64,000 nucleotides of DNA, from NCBI GenBank assembly GCA_902762905.1, contig CACWQE010000002.1, forward strand, positions 24,394 to 88,393, in the 5' to 3' direction. The stretch's first letter is position 1. Each line of letters starts with the position of its first letter. The DNA comes from an uncultured Lachnospiraceae bacterium (GTDB lineage: Bacteria; Bacillota; Clostridia; Lachnospirales; Lachnospiraceae). The notes beneath the pieces are model-generated. The model was not told where the DNA came from. It did not search any database and worked only from the letters and a program-made list of their open reading frames with translations. Made by a program: the position numbers and the translations under genes. Positions 1 through 6,600 of the stretch are shown in pieces.

Positions 1-30
1 GTGGATGGTATGCTGTCCACTTCTTTTTTA
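1..30 (+). terminator. Leader terminator upstream of infC (5' end cut by window)
   Basis: GTGGAT (1-6) pairs with GTCCAC (15-20) and a run of T follows at 21-30. This is the layout of a rho-independent terminator just before infC. In Firmicutes the infC-rpmI-rplT operon is commonly preceded by an L20-controlled attenuator, so this is probably its 3' end. The rest of the leader lies outside the window, so the assignment is an inference. Confidence 0.6.
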
Positions 31-56
31 ATAATATGAGATGGAGGTACAAAGCC

Positions 57-563
57 ATTAGCGAGTTAATGATTAATGAGCAGATTCGTGATAAGGAGAT
101 TCGCTTAATCGGATCTAATGGGGAGCAGTTAGGAATTATGTCAGCAAGGGATGCCATGAAGCTGGCAAGAGAAGCAGAATTAGATTTGGTGAAGATTGCT
201 CCAACAGCAAAGCCACCGGTATGTAAGATTATTGATTATGGAAAGTACCGTTATGAGCTTGCAAGAAAAGAAAAAGAAGCAAAGAAGAAGCAGAAGACAA
301 TTGATATCAAAGAAGTTCGGTTATCTCCGAATATTGATACCAATGATTTGAATACGAAAGTGAATCAGGCAAGAAAGTTCTTGTCTAAGGGAGATAAGGT
401 TAAGGTTACTTTGCGTTTCCGTGGTAGAGAGCTTGCTCATGTGAACCAGAGCAAAGGAATCCTGGATGATTTTGCAAAACAGTTAGAGGATGTTGCAGTG
501 GTTGATAAGCCTGCAAAGTTCGAAGGCAGAAGCATGATCATGTTCTTATCAGAGAAGAAATAG
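57..563 (+). CDS. infC: Translation initiation factor IF-3, ATT start
   Basis: IF-3 binds the 30S subunit, checks start-codon pairing and prevents premature 50S joining. The 168-residue product has the usual N-domain opening (MINEQIRDKEIRLIG), a lysine-rich linker near residue 85 and a C-domain ending FEGRSMIMFLSEKK. GGAGG at 43-47 lies 9 nt before ATT at 57, which is the best-spaced start. The nearest in-frame ATG (69) is 21 nt from that site, and the ATG at 36 would place the ribosome binding site inside the gene. ATT starts are known for infC and let IF-3 repress its own translation. rpmI and rplT follow in the same operon. The function is certain; the ATT start is strongly supported by spacing. 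Confidence 0.95.
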   Translation: MSELMINEQIRDKEIRLIGSNGEQLGIMSARDAMKLAREAELDLVKIAPTAKPPVCKIIDYGKYRYELARKEKEAKKKQKTIDIKEVRLSPNIDTNDLNTKVNQARKFLSKGDKVKVTLRFRGRELAHVNQSKGILDDFAKQLEDVAVVDKPAKFEGRSMIMFLSEKK

Positions 564-626
564 TTATATGCTGGAACCTTGTTCCGATTATATAAGAGAA
601 CACAGACATTTAAGGAGGAAATAATA

Positions 627-824
627 ATGCCAAAATTAAAGACAAACAGAGCAGCAGCTAAGCGTTTTAAGAAAACAGGAACTGGTAAATTAAAGAGAAA
701 CAAAGCTTACAAGCGTCATATCTTAACCAAGAAGACTACTAAGAAGAAGAGAGATCTTAGAAAAGCAGCAATGATGGATAAGACAAACGAAAAGGTAATG
801 AAGAAGATTTTACCTTATCTTTAA
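627..824 (+). CDS. rpmI: 50S ribosomal protein L35
   Basis: A 65-residue, very basic protein beginning [20 protein letters not shown], the L35 signature, and of normal family length. The start is ATG 627, with TAAGGAGGA ending 8 nt upstream; a longer open frame to the left has no ribosome binding site. It lies 63 nt after infC and 27 nt before rplT, the standard operon order. L35 is a structural protein of the large subunit. Confidence 0.97.
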   Translation: MPKLKTNRAAAKRFKKTGTGKLKRNKAYKRHILTKKTTKKKRDLRKAAMMDKTNEKVMKKILPYL

Positions 825-851
825 GATGGATTGAATTAGGAGGAAATAGAA

Positions 852-1208
852 ATGGCAAGAGTTAAAGGCGGCGTAGGCGCAAAGAAAAGACATAACAGAA
901 CATTAAAGCTCGCAAAGGGTTACAGAGGAGCTAGATCAAAGCAGTATAGAGTAGCAAAGCAGTCAGTTATGAGAGCACTTACTTCTTCATATGCTGGTAG
1001 AAAGCAGAGAAAGAGACAGTTCAGACGTTTATGGATTGCCCGTATCAATGCAGCAGCAAGAATGAATGGTTTATCATATAGCAAGTTTATGTACGGCTTA
1101 AAGTTAGCTGGTGTTGACATGAACAGAAAGATGCTTGCTGAGTTAGCAGTTTCTGATGCAGAGGGATTTGCAAAGTTAGTAGAAGTTGCTAAGGCTAAGC
1201 TTGCATAA
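852..1208 (+). CDS. rplT: 50S ribosomal protein L20
   Basis: A 118-residue basic protein starting [21 protein letters not shown], the L20 signature, and full length. TTAGGAGGA precedes the ATG. L20 is an early assembly protein that binds 23S rRNA; in Firmicutes it also represses this operon through a leader that mimics its rRNA site, which fits the terminator remnant at 1-30. It is the last gene of the operon. Confidence 0.97.
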   Translation: MARVKGGVGAKKRHNRTLKLAKGYRGARSKQYRVAKQSVMRALTSSYAGRKQRKRQFRRLWIARINAAARMNGLSYSKFMYGLKLAGVDMNRKMLAELAVSDAEGFAKLVEVAKAKLA

Positions 1209-1238
1209 TACTGTATTTCTATAGGTTGAGGGAGAATC

Positions 1239-1269
1239 GAAGCAGATGTGTATGAGGCGCATCTGCTTC
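1239..1269 (+). terminator. Hairpin after rplT, no clear T run
   Basis: GAAGCAGATG (1239-1248) pairs perfectly with CATCTGCTTC (1260-1269) around an 11-nt loop. It follows rplT by 30 nt, so it is likely an operon-end or mRNA-stabilising hairpin. The sequence after it is A-rich, so efficient intrinsic termination is uncertain. Confidence 0.45.
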
Positions 1270-1305
1270 AAAACTCAACAAATCTCAAAAAGTTGTAATT
1301 AAGTG

Positions 1306-1334
1306 TTGCAATTTTGATAGAATCGTAGTAATAT
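1306..1334 (+). promoter_or_regulatory. Promoter of tRNA-Leu
   Basis: TTGCAA (1306-1311) and TAATAT (1329-1334) are separated by 17 bp, about 37 bp before the mature tRNA. This is a standard sigma-A spacing. Confidence 0.6.
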
Positions 1335-1370
1335 ATATGAGGTTCGTGATTCAAATCATTAATTGAATAC

Positions 1371-1455
1371 GCGGGAGTGCTGGAATTGGCAGACAGGCCA
1401 GACTAAGGATCTGGTGGTCATTGCGATCGTGTGGGTTCAAGTCCCATCTCCCGCA
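1371..1455 (+). tRNA. tRNA-Leu (anticodon AAG)
   Basis: An 85-nt class II tRNA. The acceptor arms GCGGGAG and CTCCCGC pair, and the discriminator is A. The anticodon stem CCAGA/TCTGG encloses CTAAGGA, giving anticodon AAG. A long variable arm, GGGTTCAAGTCCC as the T arm and the G-rich D loop fit leucine. CCA is not encoded. A tyrosine integrase lies 150 bp downstream pointing towards it, so its 3' end is a plausible attachment site, but I found no second copy of the tRNA 3' end in the next 2 kb. Confidence 0.95.
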
Positions 1456-1483
1456 TGACTGACATGTTTTATGTCATATTAGG

Positions 1484-1530
1484 AAGAGCCGTGAAGCCTT
1501 GATTTACAAGGGCTTGCGGCTCTTTAGGTT
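1484..1530 (+). terminator. Terminator of the tRNA-Leu transcript
   Basis: AAGAGCCG pairs with CGGCTCTT (ending 1524), with an inner AAGCC/GGCTT stem, followed by a moderately T-rich tail. It lies 28 nt after the tRNA. Confidence 0.75.
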
Positions 1531-1560
1531 TTGCTTCATATGATATGGAATGCGAAATTC

Positions 1561-1593
1561 TGCTACTTTTCTGCTACTTTTTTGCTACTTTTC
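1561..1593. repeat. Three tandem 11-bp repeats, TGCTACTTTT(C/T)
   Basis: TGCTACTTTTC, TGCTACTTTTT and TGCTACTTTTC follow head to tail, with a partial fourth copy (TGCAAC) after them. They sit just beyond the 3' end of the integrase gene, between it and the tRNA. Short direct repeats there are typical integrase arm-binding sites. The same 9-mer GCTACTTTT recurs in the terminator hairpin at 2950-2992. Confidence 0.6.
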
Positions 1594-1603
1594 TGCAACC
1601 TAT

Positions 1604-2701
1604 TTATAGCATCTTAACATCTCGAATAATGTTGTTATCACGTTCTTTTAATTCTTCCATGATATGAAGATAGATTTCTCTGGTAACGTTGCTATTAACA
1701 TGTCCCAGACGGCGAGCAATGAAATCAATATCAAATCCCTTGGCCAGAAGAATGGATGCATGTGTATGCCGGAGAACATGAGGTGTGATAGGACGTCCTA
1801 TAAGTCGAATAGAATTCTCTTTCAAATATTTATTATATGCGCAGTAGCTGATTGGTTCGCCACGTCTGCTAGAGAATAGATATATACTAGAAATACCTCG
1901 TAGTATATTAAAAGCACGAATCTCTTTGAGTAAGTCGGCAAGTTCTGTTTGTATATATATTCGCCGGTTAGCTTCTACGGTCTTTGGGGTAGTGATAATC
2001 TTACCGTTTTCATCATATGTTTGGTGAATATCTATATATTCAGAGGTAACAGACTTCTTTTCAAGAGCAATGACTTCACCGATACGGCATCCGGTAAGAA
2101 GCAGAAAACGGGTAAGAAGTTGCCAGTGTTTCATAGTCATTCCATCAATAAGTTTGTTAGCTTCTGCTACTTCAATATATTTATCTGTAACTTTTTCATG
2201 TGCTGAAGAATCTTTATAGCATTTTAACTTATCCAGATAGCGGATATCGTCGATATACTCATTCTGATATCCCCAGCGAATTAGAGCCTTAAAACGTGTA
2301 AGCATCTCATTTTTGGATGAATTTGATTTCTTTGTAGCATCAAATCGATTCTTTACATATTGGGATGTCAGTTTATTCACTAGAATATCAGAGCCAATTA
2401 TTTTCTTCTTGAATGAATTACAGAAGTCTCTATTGCGCCGATATGTAGAGAATTTGACATTTTCTAGTTGGTAGGCAAGGTATTTGTTGACTAATGTACC
2501 AAATCTTAAATTAGCGTTATCTGTAGATTGAGCCAGCAACTTCTCATTGATTCTTTTTGCAAGAAGTTGTTCTGCTGCCTTTTTGTTACGGTTGTTGTAT
2601 TTGTCAAATGTTTTGGATACATACTTATCCTTGCCGGTCATATCGTCGAAGTATCGCTCTGTAAACTTGCATTTTCCATTTGGTAGTATCTCGTACCACA
2701 T
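1604..2701 (-). CDS. int: Tyrosine-type site-specific integrase
   Basis: The product of 365 residues has an N-terminal arm-binding-like region, a SAM-like core-binding region near residues 65-150, and a C-terminal catalytic domain. The catalytic residues are visible: Arg in GCRIGE near 205, HxxR in HVLRHTHAS near 309, and Tyr in EIYLHI near 344. It should catalyse integration and excision through a 3'-phosphotyrosine intermediate. The start is ATG 2701, with AAGGGAG 8 nt upstream; a GTG at 2710 in frame overlaps that site. It is transcribed towards tRNA-Leu. Its leader is strikingly like that of the unrelated serine recombinase at 26-27.5 kb. Confidence 0.93.
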   Translation of the reverse strand: MWYEILPNGKCKFTERYFDDMTGKDKYVSKTFDKYNNRNKKAAEQLLAKRINEKLLAQSTDNANLRFGTLVNKYLAYQLENVKFSTYRRNRDFCNSFKKKIIGSDILVNKLTSQYVKNRFDATKKSNSSKNEMLTRFKALIRWGYQNEYIDDIRYLDKLKCYKDSSAHEKVTDKYIEVAEANKLIDGMTMKHWQLLTRFLLLTGCRIGEVIALEKKSVTSEYIDIHQTYDENGKIITTPKTVEANRRIYIQTELADLLKEIRAFNILRGISSIYLFSSRRGEPISYCAYNKYLKENSIRLIGRPITPHVLRHTHASILLAKGFDIDFIARRLGHVNSNVTREIYLHIMEELKERDNNIIRDVKML

Positions 2702-2723
2702 AATAAGCACTCCCTTCTTAAGG

Positions 2724-2859
2724 GTATAAAAAATACACCCTATGCAATAAGGTGTTATTTGTGGTATACTTGACTTGCTGATGGTCGGTATACCACAACA
2801 CCTGTTGTGTATAGTGACTTGTGATCTGCTCCGGCGGCAACTGGGGCAGATCGTTTTTT
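2724..2859. ncRNA. Structured integrase leader with overlapping antisense terminator, copy 1
   Basis: On the minus strand this is the integrase leader. GTATAAAAAATACACCCTAT (2724-2743, plus-strand reading) is identical to 27587-27606. A hairpin is formed by AGGTGTT (2750-2756) with AACACCT (2797-2803) and GTGGTATAC (2761-2769) with GTATACCAC (2788-2796). Its loop contains TGACTTGCTGA (2771-2781), also identical in copy 2. The 9-bp inner stem differs in sequence between copies but pairs perfectly in both. On the plus strand, GATCTGC (2823-2829) and GCAGATC (2846-2852) followed by six T form an intrinsic terminator. A short antisense RNA against the leader is therefore possible. Function unknown. 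Confidence 0.6.
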
Positions 2860-2860
2860 A

Positions 2861-2888
2861 TTGACTTATCAGTATATTTTGCTATAAT
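2861..2888 (+). promoter_or_regulatory. Promoter of the antitoxin RNA
   Basis: TTGACT (2861-2866), a 16-bp spacer, then TATAAT (2883-2888). This is one of the best sigma-A matches in the window. No open reading frame follows; transcription would run into the terminator hairpin at 2950-2992. Confidence 0.75.
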
Positions 2889-2894
2889 ATACTT

Positions 2895-2992
2895 AACAAG
2901 AGAGCCGGTGACTAGATTAAGCCTAGCCGCTGGTAGTAAAGATGTTACAAAAAGTAGCGCCTTAGTTTACCAGACAGAGGGCGCTACTTTTT
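2895..2992 (+). ncRNA. Putative type I antitoxin RNA
   Basis: An RNA of about 98 nt is predicted from the promoter at 2861-2888 to the hairpin AAAAGTAGCGCC (2950-2961) / GGCGCTACTTTTT (2980-2992). It has no coding capacity. It converges on the small toxin gene on the other strand. The terminator hairpin is shared by both strands, and the toxin stop codon lies in the hairpin arm, so the two transcripts would overlap at their 3' ends. This is the layout of txpA/RatA and bsrG/SR4 in Bacillus subtilis. The role is inferred from layout. Confidence 0.65.
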
Positions 2993-3070
2993 GCGTTTAA
3001 TGTAAATAACAAGAGTTATAACAGCGCAAAGCATAATTACAAATTGGAATAAATCACTATATGTAACCAT
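2984..3070 (-). CDS. Small membrane toxin (holin-like, type I toxin)
   Basis: 28 residues: a short polar start (MVTYSDLF), one hydrophobic segment of about 17 residues (residues 8-24) and a basic end (KRKK). This is the pattern of the small holin-like toxins of type I systems in Firmicutes, which insert into the cytoplasmic membrane. GGGAG precedes the ATG by 8 nt. The start is overlapped by a 17-codon upstream ORF (3057-3110), suggesting coupled translation. The stop codon is inside the bidirectional terminator hairpin, and a convergent antisense RNA is encoded opposite. Assignment is from length, composition and context. Confidence 0.7.
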   Translation of the reverse strand: MVTYSDLFQFVIMLCAVITLVIYIKRKK

Positions 3071-3110
3071 TGGCACCAGCTCCCTTCATAAGTAATCCAG
3101 CAGCTGACAT
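3057..3110 (-). CDS. 17-codon leader ORF overlapping the toxin start
   Basis: ATG 3110 opens a frame reading MSAAGLLMKGAGANGYI that stops 14 nt inside the toxin gene in another frame. GGTGGGG lies 4 nt before its ATG. The first codons (MSAAG) and their ribosome binding site belong to the 71-bp repeat shared with 28742-28813, where the same ATG drives a 44-codon ORF. Likely role: translational coupling or pausing that controls the toxin. No direct evidence that it is translated. Confidence 0.45.
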   Translation of the reverse strand: MSAAGLLMKGAGANGYI

Positions 3111-3167
3111 ATCGCCCCACCGGCTCCCCGGTTAAATATGTTATTGTATGCTCCGGGTGAACCGGAG
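3097..3167. repeat. 71-bp repeat, copy 1 (toxin leader)
   Basis: Almost identical to 28742-28813, with one 1-nt indel near 3155 as the only clear difference. On the minus strand it contains two potential hairpins (CTCCGG/CCGGAG and ACCGG/CCGGT) followed by the ribosome binding site and ATG of the leader ORF. Copy 1 is in front of the toxin; copy 2, in the prophage, is in front of a repressor fragment. Confidence 0.85.
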
Positions 3168-3546
3168 ATTAACATTCAACTTCGATTAATTCATTTGATT
3201 TATCTCTATCCCTATCCCATAGTTTTACACTTGATTATTTCTGATAATCTGAATGAAAAACAGTATAATTTGAATCTGCATACAAAACATGTATTATACT
3301 AATAGGCTGTAAATATATTTTATAAATATATTCTAGCATGAGAAAAACGGAATGACAAGGAGGAATACCTACATTACTGAAAATATGGAATTTATGAACG
3401 AAAAAGTCAAACATTTGAAATTATTTCATAATTATGACTATTTGTTCATAAAGTTATGAAATTATTACATAAATTTGACTTTTTTGATCAAACGTTTGAA
3501 CGAAAACGGGCACTTTATTTTTATTTTGCATTTTTAGTCATAATTG
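3168..3546. other. AT-rich intergenic region with two matching palindromes
   Basis: No convincing gene. Two 12-bp palindromes, TCAAACATTTGA (3407-3418) and TCAAACGTTTGA (3488-3499), differ at one central position and are centred 81 bp apart. Between them are further inverted pieces such as TTTCATAATTATGA. They could be sites for a dimeric regulator of the surface-protein gene. A 24-codon ORF from 3384 has no suitably spaced ribosome binding site and is not called. Confidence 0.4.
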
Positions 3547-3575
3547 TAGACAAGGGGAAATGAACACCGTATAAT
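3547..3575 (+). promoter_or_regulatory. Promoter of the surface-protein gene
   Basis: TAGACA (3547-3552), a 17-bp spacer, then TATAAT (3570-3575), about 60 bp before the start codon at 3636. TAAGGAGATG precedes that start. Confidence 0.6.
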
Positions 3576-3635
3576 GACACAATCAATTGTTTGCAAACTT
3601 TCGATAAGACATTATACGAGTAAGGAGATGAATGA

Positions 3636-6600
3636 ATGCGGTTAAAAATAAAGCGCATAATGGCAATGGTTCTCATTGCGGTATTGCTTATAACTATGGT
3701 GCCCATGAGTGCGATAGAAGTATATGCAGATGGAATATCGGAAACTTCCGTGAGTGAGATACAAGCACAGAACACAGAAGAGGATATATTGTCAACAGAT
3801 ATGGATATTGGGAAAGATTCCGAAGATACGGCGGTAACCTGGCATGAGACACAAGAGGTACCGAAGGAAGATAAGAGTCAGACCAACGTAGAAGCAAATG
3901 CAGATATGAGTGCAGATAAAGAGGAAGTAACAGAAGAGTCTGAGCAGATAGCGTCGGAAAATCAGCAGGAAAGAATGTCGGATGCTGACCTGGTGGAAGT
4001 AACAGAGCCGGATGTCATAGAAAAAGAAAAGGTTATGGCGGACGAAATTTCTGTGCCGTTGTTTGTAAATGGAGAAAGTGTTGAGTCAGATTCCAGGAAG
4101 GAACAGGAGAAAAAAGTAATTTCCAAGATTGGCTTACATAATGCAGAAATTGGAATTTCACTACACAATCTGGATGAGAAAGTGCCATTAGGATGTATTA
4201 TGGCGGCGGATCAGTGGTCAGATGGACATTTCAAATGGTATGTGAACACGGGCGCGGCAGGCAGACATTATATATTTTGTATGGAAAAGGGAAAAGTCAT
4301 GAAAAGTGGCATATTCCAACCGGCTAAATATTCTGGCGCATGGGGGACTGGTGAGAATACATTTCGAATTGCCGTTGCGATGGATTATTTTAAGAAGCAT
4401 GGTGGATGGTCATCGGAAGATGGTTATGTAGAGGCGCAACAGGCTATATGGAATGAAGGTGGAACGGAGGCTGCAAATCATTTGATAAAATATTCGAATT
4501 ATTTGTGGCAGTTAACAGAGCTAAATCCTGACCGGAATTCAGGTATGGGAAGTTATTCGGATCAAATAATGGCCATTGCAAAGTCAGAAATGGAGAGTAA
4601 GAAAAAGCGAAGTAATATTATAGCTGCGGCTAAGGAGTTGCCGGTTACACATCAGGATGGGTATGATCTGCAAGGAACGATTCGAATCAAGGGCTCTGCA
4701 TGGAAATATTTTGCAGTTGGAAATGGATGGGGATCCATTGAAGTGGCAGGATGTTATAAGGCAGATGGCACCCGCTTAGAGAATTCTGTAGCTGTAGCAT
4801 CCGTTAATTCGGACGGTAATCTGGTCGTATCCGCAAAACAGTCAGACGGCGTAGAAAAGATTGCTACGTCAGAACAGGATGCCATACTCGTTCTTATGAA
4901 AGTAAATCCAACCTATGAAGGATCAACAGAGATTTCTTATCTTAAAACTGGATTTGATGAAAAGACGCAGACGCTAAGTTATGATGCCAGTTTCTCTTCA
5001 CCAGCCTATTTTGCGGTTAAGGTGTATGGAACAGAGAATACTTATACTTCTACCGGTGTATATATCAACAAGATCGATGAGTATGGAAATCCGGTTGATG
5101 GTGCGCAATTCTTTATAGGCGGAGGGCAGACCGATGGTGGTTACTTCGGACGCAATTTTACTGCAGGAGAATATGTTGAGATTGACAAACCGGGAACATA
5201 TGCGATTGCGGAGACTTCTGCACCGGCTGGTATGAAACTGTATACCAATGAGTGGGGCAATCATGCTGTTGCCAGGTTTTCAGTGACAGAAGATGCAAAC
5301 AAACAGTTGGTGATCACGCCAATATGGAGTGCACCAGGGGTGAAACTAGAGACAGAGGAATCGGGAGTTTCGTATTGCTATACCATTCCAAATACATATT
5401 TCGATGGTGATGCTGTTTTGCGAAAGACCGGAAATATGTTTGTTGGATTTGAAAATGGAGCGTTTGTATATCATACACGGGAATTACGGAATGTCACATT
5501 TGAATTATATGCAGCTCACGACATTTATGTACAGGATACACTGCTCTTTGCTGCAGACCAGTTAATAACCAACGAGGAATTGAACAATTCTATCTGGAAT
5601 CAGATTGGTGGACATAATGCACATATAGAAGAGAAAACGGATGGTGATGGACAGATACGATATGAAAATCTTCCATTAGGGCGTTATTATGTAGTGGAGA
5701 AAGCAACGCCGTATGACGGGTATTGGGTTTCTGGTGAGAGATTATATTTTGATATTACGGTCAATGAAGATGGACAGCCGACGGAGATTGTGAAAGAACG
5801 CAATGGATACGTAAATGAACTGGTTCCGGCACAATGCATGGTCACGAAAGAAGATGCAAAGGGAAAAAGACTAGCCGGAGCGGAATTTACAATTTATGCG
5901 CATATTGATAATCAGAATTATATGGGAGGTAATCTGTTTTCGGTAGAACAGACACGACCGGCGGTTGTGTCTAGGAAAAATGGCAAAGAGATTACGGAAG
6001 AGAATCGTTGGATTCCGTTAGAAACAGTGAAGTCTGATCACAACGGGCAGGCATTCTTTGATCTGCAGCTTCCGTATGGAAAATATTTAGTCGTTGAAAC
6101 ACATCCTCCAAAAGGAGAGAAGGGATCTTATGCATTAGCAAAAGAATCGTATGTGTTTGAACATGTTAGTAAGGAAAATGACACATTTGCATCGGGAGCA
6201 TTATTTACCCATACGTTTCAAGATGAGGAACAGGAAAATATTATTATAATCCGTAAGACGGGAGAATTGTTGACGGATGCTAAGACGGAACATTCCGCTT
6301 ATGGAGATTGCCGGAAGTTAATATTTTCTCCGCTTGCGGCAAAAGATGTGCAATTCGAGATACGCGATGCAGCGGGTGATCTTATTGAGTCATTGTCGAC
6401 GGACGAACATGGAGAGGCAAGAAGTGGTAACCTGAAACCGGGAACCTATTATGTTGCGGAAGTGTGGACACGCGGCGAACTGAAGCGTGTTGTAGATGCG
6501 AAAGAAGTAAGACTGGAAGCTAATACAACGAAGAAGGTACAGACACAAACGGTTGATTTCTATAATGAAAAGGTAACAACGAAGATTCGGATCCATAAGA

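Larger units (their letters stand above)
1456..3170. mobile_element. Small integrative element or remnant at tRNA-Leu
   Basis: Between the tRNA and the host surface-protein gene lie integrase arm-like repeats, a tyrosine integrase, a structured integrase leader and a type I toxin-antitoxin locus. No replication, transfer or structural genes are present, so this is a minimal element or what remains of a larger one. Its right boundary is not defined; the last element-like feature is the repeat ending at 3167. It shares two non-coding modules with the prophage at 26 kb. Confidence 0.55.

Noticed and set aside
3384..3458. 24-codon ORF (MEFMNEKVKHLKL...) in the gap before the surface gene
   Set aside because: The nearest AGGAGG is about 20 nt away, composition is plain AT-rich, and nothing in it looks conserved.
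1433..3600. Search for a second copy of the tRNA-Leu 3' end as attR of the first element
   Set aside because: No match to GGGTTCAAGTCCC or CTCCCGC was found, so boundaries of the element stay open.
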